From Micropterus salmoides (Eukaryota; Chordata; Actinopteri; Centrarchiformes; Centrarchidae), in assembly GCF_014851395.1 (NCBI RefSeq), contig NW_024041150.1, forward strand, positions 11,680,137-11,744,136: a stretch of DNA of 64,000 bases, read 5' to 3'. A program made the position numbers and the translations under genes. The notes under the pieces were generated by a model. That model saw nothing but the letters and a program-made list of their open reading frames with translations, was not told the DNA's origin and did no database searches. This document shows, piece by piece, positions 12,201-27,200 of this stretch (within the stretch, counting starts at the first letter, position 1; every line of letters begins with the position of its first letter).

Positions 12201-15200
12201 CCTGCCCGGTTGACAGTGACCTGGGAAATGCAGTCTTGGCTGCAGCCCAGTATCGACCGCAGGTAGAGGAAGGAGACAGAGCTGAAGAGTTCGATGTGGA
12301 TGATTTCACAGCCGCTCCTGTAAGGGTATCTGACACAGACAAAGTACAAAGAGGGTGGAAAAGGAGAAAGTTTCACCACAGTGAGGTGTCAGTGATTATC
12401 AAAATAAACTACATCACCACAACTTAAGGGAGGCACCACGGGTCACTTTTGACTTAAAAGCCTTTACTACTCTTGTCCTTACTTTATATATGGGAACAAA
12501 TATTGATAAGTACATCCTCCTCATTCCTTCCCAGCATTTTACTCCAACAGTATTGCATTAGAATTGCAAGCGATTTAGATCCTTGCATCCACTCCTTTAT
12601 TTCAGAAAAATCTATTTATTTAATGATTTTTTAAAACAAATATGCTGGATGTTATTGCAATTACGGGAACTGTATTGGCATTTACCCTGCAGTACAGTGT
12701 TAGGGTACCTGCAGAAGAGCAGCAGGTAGTCTTCAGTCATCTCCACGGCTTGTATAGAGGCAGCACCATTTTGAGCTGATAGGACAGACAGCACAGCGCC
12801 CCCTCTGGCACTGAATACAGCTGCCTCACCAGCAGACCTCAAACACAGACAGGAACAACTATCAAATAACTGAAAAATGTATCAACAAACCAATGGCCAA
12901 AATCAGACTCGTAGTGTCAAAGGTGTCGCATCTGATTTTAAAATGTTGACATACACCCCCAGTTCAAACAGATTATAGTGCTCACCCAAGTGCGCAAGAC
13001 GCGCTGTTTTAGAGAAGGTTGCTGTGTCCTTTCTTTAATTATTTAATTTTAACTTCAATATATATGGATTCATGTCAAAAGTTTTGTCCTTATTCTATAT
13101 TATATACTCAACTAGCACATGACAGTGCACTATTCTGGCAGGTAGAACAATTTATTACAGTTACTGGAGCTGTTGTAGCACCATATACATTGTTTTTATC
13201 AGCTGTTAGCAGCTCCCCATTTATTTTTATATTTTATGTTGTAACATGGGATTACAATGTACATCCAATCTCAAAAATCAGCTATTTTAATCTGCATGTT
13301 GTCTGAAGTACATATTTATTCCCATCTTACTGTTGTTTTTATAAACTTAAATGCTATAATGTAGCATAACAGTAGCATGAATAGAGACCTATTGCATATA
13401 AATTCAGCTTCTCATTTCTTCTTTCAAAAGTTACACAGTCTCCAGAACTATCACCCAGTTCCTGACTGATAATAGGCTCCAACCCTGTGATTCTGAAGTC
13501 TGGTAGTTGGGTGACCCAGTGGATCACAAACGCTGTCAGGCATAACTTATTTTGTTATTTTTATAGTGTAACTGCAGAACAAAATATGGCTAGAATTATT
13601 ATACTGTATGCAACAAGGCAAGCAGATGCAGTTAGCTACAATAGCTACTGTAGGGGCTACTCAGAGACAAGCGTTTAATACTATTTATGTAAAGTGTACG
13701 TTTCATTGGAAACCTTTAAGATGTTTGCGTTGCTTGTCCTGATACACAGTGCTTAACCAGAACCTGAATCTCAATATAGTAGCGAGCACAAAGTTAGCAA
13801 GATCTTGATTGAAAAATATTTTCTGTAAATTACCTACAGAGGAGATTTCTGTAAAAAAATTTAATTGGATCATTTGCTACAAAGCACTTACTCTGCCTGT
13901 ACTTTTGAAGATTAAGGCTTTATCACTATTATGAGAGCGTTCCTTTAACACTGACACACTTAAGGGAGGGAAGTGTAAATGAGCTGATGCTCTAAGGCTT
14001 TCCATATTATTACCATCCATGTCGCCTTGTATTATCAGCAACCACCAGTGACCTAGTTTGATGTTTATCCGATACCTCCTCCTGTCAGGTGTGAAGGTAC
14101 GGCTCCTGTGTTAATTACTCTGAAAGCACACACGCCTCTGCATTCTATTCAGTTTTAATTAAATGATAACAGAATGAAGAAAAACTCTCTGGAAACGTTT
14201 TATTATCCCTTGTGTGTATCCCTAATGGGCATCAGCTTATGTGACAGGAGCTAAGGCATGAAGGCATCACCTCCGTGCTACACTACACAGGTGAGACACT
14301 TGAGTAGCGGCCCGTCTTAATAATTCACAACTGTTTTCAAACCCGGTGGTGAAATTTGTCTGGATACTATGGAGGCCTGTGTTCACAGCTTGTTAACAAA
14401 GGGATATGTGATATTATTTAAGAACAAAGTCACCCGTAGTGACACTCATTGTGAATGCGATGCTGCTGAGATCACCTACTGGGATCTAGCCTGCTGTGTG
14501 AATTTAATTTGCTATTTACTAGGTTATAAGTCATAAGAGTAAAATTTCTAAGTGCTGAATATCATTACAAAGCATCGTCAGTAAATTCAACATATCCCAC
14601 ATGACATGGCCATAGCCTGGTCCTGACCTGAGTCTAAACTGACGCTGTCTGACCTGTAGGCAAAGAGGACGTAGTCCCTGATGGAGTTGTTGGACAGCAG
14701 AATGGAGCGATCTTTGTGGATTGCCTCACGCTCCATGGAAATGTTAACACAGTGCAGCAGAGAGCAGGAGGCAGCCAGGTCAAACACCTAACAAGCACAC
14801 GAGGAACACACATTACCCCAGACCTGACCTGTATAAGCCCTTTAAAAACTTAAATAAACATACAAGGCTCTCTTTCCAAAGTTTCTAGCAAACATTCTGG
14901 ACACTCATTCTTTTGAGAAAGCTTCAGTAAATGATTTTTCCCCCACATGGCCAGCAGAACAAGATTAAAATACAACATTGACATATACAGTAAGTATATA
15001 CTGTATATCTATAGTTATTATAGCTAAGGGTTAAGCAAATATCTTCCTATTTACACATCCAGCAGACACATTAGCATTCAAAAGTCCCACAGTCACTCTC
15101 CTTAAATCTGTCTCTTAATGCTAAATGCTCTATTACGTTCACCTGCTAGTTTCTAACGTTGTCAGTCTGCTGCTCGTTGCTGAGCAGGTTTTGTACAGCG

Positions 15201-18200
15201 CTAGTCAGTACCTTGACTAGATGACTTCCATCATAGAAGACCACCAGCAGCTGTCCGTCACAAGTCGTTGTTACTATGGGAAGGTCCACCGAGTCACTCT
15301 CTGAATACACAACTCGCCCGAATTGAACCTCTCTCACCTGAAACACAGCCACAAGTTATATATCAAATTAACAGTCTTTCCACATTTTCTCTGAGTGCAG
15401 CATATCCTAATTATGTTTGTATCCTACAAGCTAGCAAGCTGTTTTTACAATGCCATCCTTTGTAATAACCTTGTAGTTACAAGATTATTGCTGATAAGGC
15501 TGAAAATATAGTTCCACTTCATTTAAACCAAGCAGCCCAAGTCCAACCTGCAGACTTTGTCCCATGCAGACTATGAGCATCCTATCATCCAGACCCAGGG
15601 TGATTGAATCTCCCACAACTCCATCCACTGCGTCCAGGCTCCTGATGATCCGCCTCTGCTCCAGATCCCAAAACCTCAGGCTTCCATCAGATTCACTGGT
15701 CACACCCAAGGGCCCTTTCTGCCCCCCTCCCAGGGCAGTCACATTGGTCAAGTGACCTGGTTAGTAGAAACACCATCAATTAGATTATTACATTATGCAG
15801 CATTTACAATATTTACACTTACATGCACATTATAAAAGTATCAACATATGCAGTATGTACACCTTAAGTTACAGTATTACTAAGTACTGGGTGTATTCAT
15901 TAAGTCAAGTCAATTTTATTTATATATTACGTACATGAAGTCAAACATTTTATCTCAAGGGATGATGGACAGACAGAAAGGCATTAGATATTGTGTATAC
16001 ATACTAGTGCAACATAGCAAAATTACAGTATGGACAATCAGAAGGACAACTCTGTGAAGCAAAGCAGTCTACAGTATATGTGATGTGTTACCTGCCAGCA
16101 GGGTGTGGTGGAGGCCTTCGGGGGTCAGCAAGCAGGTGGAGCTGGGAAGCAACACAGGCAGGGAGGACTGGGCACACTGAGCCAGTAGAGAATGGAGGTA
16201 GCTGAACTTCAGCGGGTCACCTGGGTCAGACACAGGGCTTATGCCGGTTTCACACACAACGTGAGGCAAGCGGGTACAGTGTGATTACATGCAAAGTCAA
16301 TACAAAGATGCGGAGGGAGGTGATTTCCTGCCGGGCGGCGAGCTGGATTGAGTTTAATTTTTTTTTACTCGAGTGTGCTGCGACTGCCTATCAGCGGTCA
16401 GACTGTCTGGATGTCATCAACGGCTTTTTAGAGTCTGGTGTGTAGAGGACAGGGACATCAGGCAGAGCGGAGGGACAGAGTCTCTGCTCGCTGACAAACA
16501 GCTGCTGAGCTACGGGGAGCAGCACCGGAGCTTTTAGACAAGTAAACGCCAGCAGTCAGACTGGATTCTGCTCTGACAACTGAGCATTTTTTTTTACTAA
16601 AAAAAAAGTACTTTATACTTTTAATTTTGGGGATTAACATGTTGATTTATCTTCACTTGCGGTTCTCAGCAGCGAGCTACTGTGTTTTCCGGTGTTCTGA
16701 CGATATATGCTGCCTTGTCGAAAAATGCAACCGTAGCACAAATCGATTGCATAATCTATCGAGTCGCTCTGCCCTGTCGAAAAATACTACTTTATGTGTT
16801 CCCTTTTCCAATCCCATATACTTATAACTCTCACAGTATTATGACATCTTCTGTTTTTTGATTATATTATAACATCATTTAAGGGGTAGCATATTCTGAC
16901 TAATATCCCCTACCAAATACTGCTCACTACTCACTCCATGTGTACTGTACGGAGATGGGAGCATGTTGAAATACTATATTATACCATCTTTATTTAAGAT
17001 ATCAGGGGTAGCATATTCTGATAGACTAATAATGATTGTTTTTTTTTTTTTTATATTGCTGACGATCAGCCACTGTGTCGACGGCATGCCCAACAGCAAG
17101 GTTGCACAGATTTATGGGCGTGGAAACAGACCGTGCTTGTGGGTCATACGCAAGCGCAGAACCGCCAAGTAGCACATCTCGATAGGTAGCATAAATCGAA
17201 AGAACACCGGCCCCACTGTTGTTAGATTGGCTGTTGTTATTGTAGGTGTTGTTATTGTAGGTGCCAGAGCTCTGTGGGACTGCTTAATATTTAAAAATAC
17301 TGGACAAAACTGGAGATTGCTTTGAAAAATGTAAGTTGAACTACCTGGTAAGGTCAGAAAGTCTGTTAGTTGATTCCAGCTACTGTTGTACTATGAAAAA
17401 AGTTAGCAACCCTAACCCTAGCCAGACCTTCCAGAACCAGGATGACCTGGTTGCTCCAAACTCCATTCGGAAAACAAGTATTTTAGAAATTGTTTGATTG
17501 TCATCTTGCTGACAGACCTGACGTAGCATGACTCTCATTTACATTTATTAAATGAAATGAAATGAAACTTTTATCCAAAGCGACTTACAATTGTAATAAA
17601 TGTCAGCGAAACTAGGGGTAAAGTGTCTTGCTCAGGGACACATTGGCAGTTTGGATATCGCAGTGGGAATTGTTACGGCCGCCGCTGGCTGCCTTAGAGT
17701 AGTTGTGTTTTGGAGTTCTCTGAGCTGTATGCAAATCCTCGCTGCAAGCACCTGCTGAGGATTGGTTCCCCTGGACCTGGAACCACCCACTTCCTGGTTG
17801 CTGTTTGCTGGCGTCTGATTGGTGTGGCCGAGGATCCTACCGAACCTGCCAACCAGAACTCACCAATCAACACCAGCTGGCCTACAAATAGTTTGTCTTC
17901 CTGCAGTTTGAGGCGACTGTGAGCCAGTGATCAGTTCGCCTTGTTGTTGGTTGTGTACCCCTGTGAATGTCTTGAGTGTTAAATTTCTGTTTCTGTCGGT
18001 TGCCGGCTTAAGTGACTCTTGTCAGTAAAAACCTTTGTGAACTACAGAATGTGAGTGGCACCCTTTAAGGGGGAAAATTGTTTGTTTGGTTACACTACAT
18101 TCCTGTACAGCATGTAGGTACTGACCTTTTGTTAAGTGTTTTTTTTTTTTTTTTTGTCAGTACCTACATAGCCTCCTTTTGGTGTTTTTTTGGAGACAAC

Positions 18201-21200
18201 TCATTTAATTAAACTTTGACTCAACCTGAATTCAGTTGTCCTTACCACCTTAATTTAACCCAAATACCTTGTTACTGCCCTACCCTAACGAGCTGGGTTG
18301 TAACAGAATTGAACCCAGGTCTCTCACACCAAAGGCATGTGTCTTATCCACTGTTCCTTTGCCACCCCTTAATATTTTTTAACAAATCGTCTTGACACTG
18401 CTGTCCAATGAGGGAATAGAGAGCCCATGAGAAGAGTCTAAAACAGCGGAAGCTTTACAGTCTGAAATGATTACCAAAGCTGTAACTGGCATAAATGCTT
18501 TGCTTTATCAGCAAATCCTCATGGATCAGTCTTCAGATTTGCTGTTTTAGTCTGGACAGGAGGTGCAAATGAAGCAAAAGGTCTGCGTTTCAAAAAAACC
18601 AAAAACATAGTAGTATGTATGTCTGGTGTCACTTCGTCTTTGTTCTTTGTCAAGCGTCCCTGCATGTCTCCTGTGCCTGGTTTGGATTTATTTTGGATTT
18701 TGATCCTTTGGATATGCTTGCCTCCCTTCCTGGGTTATAGATGTATTTTGCCTTTTTGACCGTCTTCCTCACCATTTCTAAGTTATTCACTGATTGCAAA
18801 TAAACACCATAAACTGTACCCGCTCCTGAGTGCCCTAAGTATCTATGCTTGGCTAAAATGACAAACATCGTATTTCACTCTGATCTATGCATTTTCTTAT
18901 TTCTTTGTGTATTGCACTTGATAAGATTATTCATTATTTAATTAATACAAAATCAAAAAGTATACTGGTGTCAGGGTGGCTGCTGAGGCAGAAAACAGGT
19001 TTGTGGACCCATTCGCAGAAACACTTGCACAAGCAGGCTACCTGAACATGCATGTGAAACACATTAGGGTAATCAGGACTGACAGGAAACAAAGCAAAAC
19101 CAGACACAGATGATTACCAAAATAAAACAGGAAGTAGACAAAACTCAAACCGAACCCTGACATCTGGTCTAGAATCCACAACTCTACAGATTTCATCTCA
19201 GACACAGGTATAGATCATATACAGCATATAATGTATCGTATACGACGTATACTGTGAATAAATACTGACAGACACAATTTAAAGGCAGATTGTGTCACAG
19301 CATACCTTTAGCAACAGGACGGTCCTCAATAACCATTTGTCCCAGTCGACCCATAAGCTGGGAGGCCAGCTGACAGGGGTCCTGCAGCAGCACCGCTCTG
19401 GACATTTCCAGAGCACCCGCAAGCACTTCCACATCCACCAACACCCTTGAGACAGAAGAAGGCGGTGGGGATACATACTGTATTTACAGAGATAAAGATA
19501 AGAGGGATGACAGCATGTAGTGGAGAGAGAAGAGACTGGGGTACAATGCAACAAATATGACAAGAAGGATTTTAGCTCATGTCAGAAGAACACGGCGTCC
19601 CCAGTGATAGCTGAAAAAAGGTGTCAGGAAAACAAGAGATCAAAAGATCACTGATTCCTGAAGTGTGGGTTGTAGTTAGATCCACACCACACCACAAAGA
19701 TACTACTGTAGACCCTGTGGCCTCATTATGATTCAAACAAAGTGCCACTCAGATCATCTAACAGCATATGAAGTCTTTCTGATGACAAAATCAGGGGAAA
19801 GCATCTGACCATTTATTTGACTTTGTGAAACTGACCATTAAACAACTGCACCACTGCACGCAATAATTCACCAGGTGCGTGAAGGTGTGAAAGGCAAGAT
19901 TTTAACTTCTCTCCCAAGCTTTTTTCATTCTTCACACCACATGAATGCCTTTGCGGCACGACTGTCAGAAAATTCACACCCTTCTCCCCATGATTCAATG
20001 CATCGAGACCAAAAAGAGACAAAGCTTGAGGAGGAAGTGGGATGCAGCCAAAAGGAGGCTATGAAGGCAGGTCTCTTGCCTCACCCTCGAGTGTGGCCAT
20101 TCAGAACAAGTAAATTCATTTAGCCTTTTCTGGTCCGACAACAAAAAATATCTTTATGCTTACAGACAATTTGAACAAAGGAATATTGTGTTTTCTCTGC
20201 ACAGAATTCTCCAAACACGTTTTCTGCACTAAGGTTTCATACATAGTTTGCCAAAACTAGAAGAAGAATGGACAACATTATTTTTCAATAATAATGTTTT
20301 TAAAGTTAGTCAAGTTAGTCAGCATGGTAGGCTGGGGGATGGCAATGCACTGTGTCCACCAATTTCGTCCAGACTGAAGTATCTCAACAACTACAGGACG
20401 GATTGTCTCAATTTGCTACAAGCATTCATGGTGCCTACAGGATGAATCCTAATGATGTGGTTGATAAATGACTTTTTCACTGTGTCACATTCTGCCTTTC
20501 GGCCATGTTTATGTTTAGCCCTCTGTGAGTTTTCGATATATTTGATCAGTTCAGTATCTGTTATTTAGTCTGTTGTGCTTTGGGGTTCAGTCCTGTCTGC
20601 CGTCCTGTGTCCAGTAACCTAGTTTATATCTGTGTTTTGTGTTGTCCTGTTTCCCAGTTGGTTCAGTCTCTGTTCCCTACTTCATTCTGTTAGTCAGTAT
20701 ATAATATAGAACAGACGTGGCCACCAGAGGATAAATTCTATTGACCAAGGATGATTTTCAGATCATTCCTCTACCGCTAACAGCAGGTTGAAATGTTTCA
20801 ACTATTGGATGAATTATCATGAAATTTGCCCCACATTTGTTACCACCAACAACTGTCAATCCATGGAATAGTGCACAGTCCACAGGAATGTATATTAAGT
20901 TGCCCATGTACCACTAGTGGTCATAAAGTCCACACGGTACCTTAAGTGCAAAGTATTTGTAATTATAGTATAGTAATTCTCTTAATACCTTGTCAATTCT
21001 TTAAAAATGGACATTTTCCATCAAGTTGAAAGAAAAGTGGTTAGGCAAAGACTGTAATTTTTGACCATTCTGATGCACCCTATGACGCACTGGATCTGCA
21101 TGCATTTGGACAGTTGAAATTGGAAGGTAAAGTGCTGTAATCAGGGACATGAAACAGAACCAAAGACAAGATTCAAAGTGAGGACCTTCTTGCTTTGGAC

Positions 21201-24200
21201 AACTGTGTTAATTAAAAGTATCCAGTTGCCCTATATCATCAATCTTGTGCGCAGTTTCCGACCACAGGATATCTTTCTGTCTGTCCTCTGATTGGACCTA
21301 CTTGTCTGGCAGCACAGCCTTCTTCAGGTCCTCCTCGATGTCAAGGACAGACAGACCCCAGGCCTTATGTAGCAGGAACTCGTAGTTGAAAATACATTCA
21401 GACAGGAAGGGCAGGATTTGGCCTGAGTGAACCAGGTGGTAGGGCAACCCGTGAAGCTTCCTCAGATTAAATCTGTAACTTTTAGTCACACCTCCACCAT
21501 CCTCCACCTCATCCAGAGTCCATGCCAGTGGCTGAAATATGTCTGTGTGTTGCGACTTGTCTCTGTAGTAGTGAGCATAGTCTGCGTGCAGAGCCATACG
21601 AGAATCATCTGTTAAGTAGTGCTTTATGCACACACGACTCAGCTCGGAATGCGTCCAGCGGTACACCCACGTTGCGTCTGTCCTGACCTCAGTTAGGTGA
21701 CGGCCGAGGGCACGTTTCAGTCGAGCCCACAAGACATAAGGTACCCTGGGGTGGCTGGAAAAGGAGTGATATGAGGTCACTTCCTGGAGCACTCCCACAT
21801 CTTGGGCCAGTAGGTCCAGTAACTCCTGATGATGGACATAAACATGAATTGGATCCGAAATGCAAATTTTCATTGTGCACTGAAGGGATGCTGAACCAGT
21901 GGCTACTGGTAGAAAATCAGTCTAGAAATGTGTGGCACGCTGTGAAAAGTGATTATGTGTATGTGCAGTTTGTAGTTAAATGTATCTTTCCCCACCTCTT
22001 CAGTGACTCCCCAACGTGAGATGGATATCAGACATGCAGTCCGTCTCACCAGTTGCCTCCCCAGCTCTCTCTCCAGGCGAGCCAGCACAGTGAGGTAGAG
22101 GCCCTGTGGGCTGGCTGGAAGGCTGAGGCTAGCCTGGGGGGAGTAGGAGGTCCAGAGCGTGCTCTCAGAGTAAGCTGCTTCCAGGTACAGAGGGCATGGA
22201 CAAGACAGACAGGCCTGGACCAGCAGCTGCCACTGGTGCTCCTGCAGACACCTTTGGTCAGTCCGCAGCTTGGTCTCTAATGCTGCTTTGATGTCATCTG
22301 GACTAATTGGAGGGAGAGACAGGACCATGGGATGGGCTGACTGTTGGGGGAAGGCGAGAGAGAGAAAAATCTGTGTCAACTATAAATCACATACTTGACT
22401 AATTGGTTGGTTCAGCTGCCTCAGCCACTTTGGCTACCAGGTAAATGGAATCAAGAATACAGCTGCGCAGTATCCACAAAAAACAGACAAAAAAATTAAA
22501 CCAGTCAGCTCCACTTTCTTCCTGTTTACATCTAGCTGTAGTATGGTAGCCTTGTAGGACATCGATTACTATGATATAAGCCATTGCCAGCAGAGGTTGT
22601 CGAGCAGGAACACGGGGGCAGCAGGTGACCCGCAGCCACAGATCCAGACTCCAGAGCCAGAAAACCTGCAGGAAGTGATAGGAGGAGAGAGGAGAGAGAC
22701 GAGAAAGCACAAGACTACCAGAAAGGGGAGAAGTTGTGTTAGTAACATGCAATAATGGGATGAGGTTGCATACAGAGGGAGAGAAAGTAGAGGAGAGAGG
22801 AGCTCAGTGCATTATGGGAAATCTCCCAGCAGTCTAGGCCTACTGCAGCATAACTAAGGGATGGTTCAGGACTCACCTGAGCCAGCCCTAACTATAAGCT
22901 TTATCAAAGAGGAAAGTCTTAAATGTGGAGATGGTGTCTGCCTCCTGAACCCAAACTGGAACCTGGTTCCACAGGAGAGGAGCTTGATAGCTGAACGCTC
23001 TGGCTCTTAGTCTACTTTTGGAGACTCTAGGAACCACAAGTAACCCTGCATTCTGGGAGCGCAGTGCTCTGGTGGGGTAGTAAGGTACTATGAGCTCTTT
23101 AAGATAAGATGGTGTCTGACCATTAAGAACTTTGTAGGTAAGAAGAATAATTTAAAATTCTATTCTGGATTTTACTGGAAGCCAATGCAAAGAAGCTAAA
23201 ACAGGAGAAATGTGATCTCTTTTCCTGGTTCCTGTCAGAACACGTGCTGCAGCATTCTGGATCAGCTGAAGAGTCTTAATGGACTTTTTCGAGCAGCCTG
23301 ATAATAAGGAATTGCAGTAATCCAGCCTAGAAGTAACAAATGCATGGACTAGTTTTTCTGCATCATTTTTAGACAGGATGTTCCTGATTTTCGCAATATT
23401 ACGTAGGTGAAAAAAGGCGGTCCTTGAAATTTGCTTTATGTGAGACTTAAATGACATGTCCTGATCAAAGATAACTCCAAGATTCCTCACAGTGGTGCTG
23501 GAGGCCAAGGCGATGCCATCAAGAGAAACTATATCTTTAGATAATGCGTCACGGAGGTGCTTAGGCCCCAGAGCAATAACTTCAGTTTTATCTGAGTTTA
23601 ACATGAGAAAATTACAGGTCATCCAGGTTTTAACATCCACTCAAGGGCAGAAATTTTTCAGTTTGGGTTTTATTTTCAATGGCAAAACTTAATGTCACTG
23701 TTCTAGCCCCACAGGAATTATGCTTCTTTATAAAACTCTCTGCAAACATACGTAAAGGGGGGTTCTCAACTACGTGTTGTGTGAACTGCACGTCAAGACG
23801 GTTGATTGGTAGATTCAATTCCTGTCAGCAGACGGGACAGAACCAGTATAAAAGAAGTAACAGAGTGTCCCCCCATGCATGTTCGCCTACATGCAGCCCA
23901 CAGAAGCATAATTCCAGTTTAAGACCGTACCACATTGCTGTGATGTTATGGGTGAGTGATAAGGTGTTACCAGGTGGTTGCTAGGCAGTTGCTATAGTGT
24001 CCTCCATCCATGGTTGCTATTGAGTTTGAAGGTGGTGCACTAGCTGCAAAGGTACAACTCTTTATGATAGTAGAAGCAGTCTGGTTGTGCTACATTTATT
24101 GCAATTCCAGAAGGCTCCCTGCCTGAATGCATAAAGGCAGGTGTAAAGCTTTGTAAATGAGGAATTATTTCACCTGTACTTGTGTACAGATTTAACAAAG

Positions 24201-27200
24201 GAGATAGAACAAGTTAACTAATGAGATTTATTTTTTGAGGTATTGGTTGGAGTATTTTTGGACTAGAGACAGAGCCAGGTTTCCCCAGTCTTAGTGCCAA
24301 GCTGCCATTATATTATTATAAACTGTATATTATTAAACTTTTGCACTGCCTTAGAGTGTGGCTGTAGACCTTTGACATTCTATTACTTCCCTCTGTTCTA
24401 CTGCCATCACTGATTCTCACTTTACGACAGGCCTGCAAAAACTCACGGAGCATGAACGATAAAAGTTGAGGCCTGATCCTGACAACCTCAACTTGCTTTC
24501 TCTGACACCACCCGACACCACCCTCTTAAAGGGACATCTCTGGAACTGGATATAGACTGGAACAGAATACTAAAAGTAATTCAGCGTTAGGTCAGAAGTA
24601 GGATCTCCCTTCACATGATATGTCATAAAGGGTTTTACTCTGCTGAGCGGAGCCTTGAGGGGCATTGCAAGGTGATATCACACGTCAACGTTAAAGTTTA
24701 TCCACTGTTTCCTGTCTTCCACAAATGAATATATCTTGCCATTATACACTGATTTTTCTGGTATACACTGGTCATCATTCAGTCACAAACTGTCTGCCTA
24801 TAAACAGTTTCATTCATGCATTTATTAATTGTTCATCGCTGTATTCATAACATTTATTCATGGTTGCTTTTATTCGTTCATTTGTAACGCCCAACCATCC
24901 CTGAACTCCTTCATCACTTCCTTCGCTCTCATGCACACTCACAAGCACACGCACACTCGTTTGGTGATTCATAAATTTTTAAATTACTATGTTTGATAAT
25001 GTATTTTATTTCATTTCAGTAATGCTGTCTATTGTCTGTAATATGTTTGTCTATTTATCTATTTATTAATATATTAGGCTATGTTTATTAGGAAAAAGTA
25101 TTTTACTTAACTTGTACTAATCTACGGGTCTCACAATCGCCCCATGGGGATAAATAAAGTGTTTTGAAATTGAAATTGTAGGTGTGTAGTTGGTAGTTTG
25201 TTGTGTCCAGTTAGTAGTTTGATAAAGAACTTGATTATGTGGTTTGTGTGTATGAAAATAAGGACACTGTACACAAGTTAAGGACTCTGTAGCAACCCTC
25301 AGGTCGAGACTCAGTTAATTAATTGGCCACTATCTAATGCTAATTTTGTCTTTTTGAGAGGTGGTGCTCCAAGGTGAATTTAATGTAAGATTAAATTCTG
25401 TAATTTAATGTGAACATTGATTTCCTCTGATAGCTGAAAAGTCCTATATGTTACATAACTTCGAGTCTTTGCTGTACCCTGCTTTCTGCTGCCACAGTGA
25501 AATTTTATCTTTACTGACCTGCAGAGTGTGAGTGCAGGGCGAGTCAGTGGTTGCAGATACAATGAGGTGGACGTTTAGGGGTAGAGGGGTTAATATCCAG
25601 GAGAGGTCTGCACAGTGTTCCTCAGATAGCTCATCTAACCCATCCAGCAGGACCACCAGGTGCCTCTCTGTTCCCACCAGGCCCAACAGAGAGTGGAACT
25701 CATTGATGAGCTGAGGGAGACCCTAGAGGAGACAAATAACCCTTTAGACCTAGAACCACCATGTATACTGGACAGTCTGATCCCTCAGATCAGTCAGAGC
25801 AAAAACATTGTTAATTTTAGGAACACATGCACACAGGACACAGTCAAAAGTTTCTGGTTGAGGTTGGCATAAATTTAATCAAAGTGCAAGTACAACCTGT
25901 CAAAATGAGATGAAGCAGTGTTTACTAGAGATAGTGCAGTACCTCTGACAGCTGTGTGTGGGGACGGTAGATTTCAGCCAGCTGGACACAAAGTCTCTGC
26001 AGGACCAGACGAACATTCCTGCTCTCCCCAGTAAAGCCAATAAAGTGCACCAATATCTTCACAGCTCTGAACCAACAGGACATAAAACGTAGAATGGTTC
26101 TATGAATGACACTCTGATGGACAATTTATTTTATTTTGTTTGCACTTGAATGTAAGTTATCTATAACTATAAATTGGATTTCTATCAATCCGTGTCTGCA
26201 AATCTGTATGCTGAACACCACAAACCAAAATACTCCATAGCTAACATGTACAGTGAGGAAAAGAAGTATTTGAACACCCTGCTATTTTGCAAGTTCTCCC
26301 ACTTAGAAATCATGGAGGGGTCTGAAATTGTCATCGTAGGTGCATGTCCACTGTGAGAGACATAATCTAAATCCAGAAATCACAATGTATGATTTTTTAA
26401 CTATTTATTTGTATGATATAGCTGCAAATAAATATTTGAACACCTGTCTATCAGCTAGAATTCTGACTCTCAAAGACCTGTTAGTCTGCCTTCAAAATGT
26501 CCACCTCCACTCCATTTATTATCCTAAATTAGATGCACCTGTTTGAGGTCGTTAGCTGCATAAAGACACCTGTCCACCCCATACAATCAGTAAGAATCCA
26601 ACTACTAACATGGCCAAGACCAAAGAGCTGTCCAAAGACACTAGAGACAAAATTGTACACCTCCACAAGGCTGGAAAGGGCTACGGGGAAATTGCCAAGC
26701 AGCTTGGTGAAAAAAGGTCCACTGTTGGAGCAATCATTAGAAAATGGAAGAAGCTAAACATGACTGTCAATCTCCCTCGGACCGGGGCTCCATGCAAGAT
26801 CTCACCTCGTGGGGTCTCAATGATCCTAAGAAAGGTGAGAAATCAGCCCAGAACTACACGGGAGGAGCCGGTCAATGACCTGAAAAGAGCTGGGACCACC
26901 GTTTCCAAGGTTACTGTTGGTAATACACTAAGACGTCATGGTTTGAAATCACGCATGGCACGGAAGGTTCCCCTGCTTAAACCAGCACATGTCAAAGCCC
27001 GTCTTAAGTTTGCCAATGACCATTTGGATGATCCAGAGGAGTCATGGGAGAAAGTCATGTGGTCAGATGAGACCAAAATAGAACTTTTTGGTCATAATTC
27101 CACTAACCGTGTTTGGAGGAAGAAGAATGATGAGTACCATCCCAAGAACACCATCCCTACTGTGAAGCATGGGGGTGGTAGCATCATGCTTTGGGGGTGT

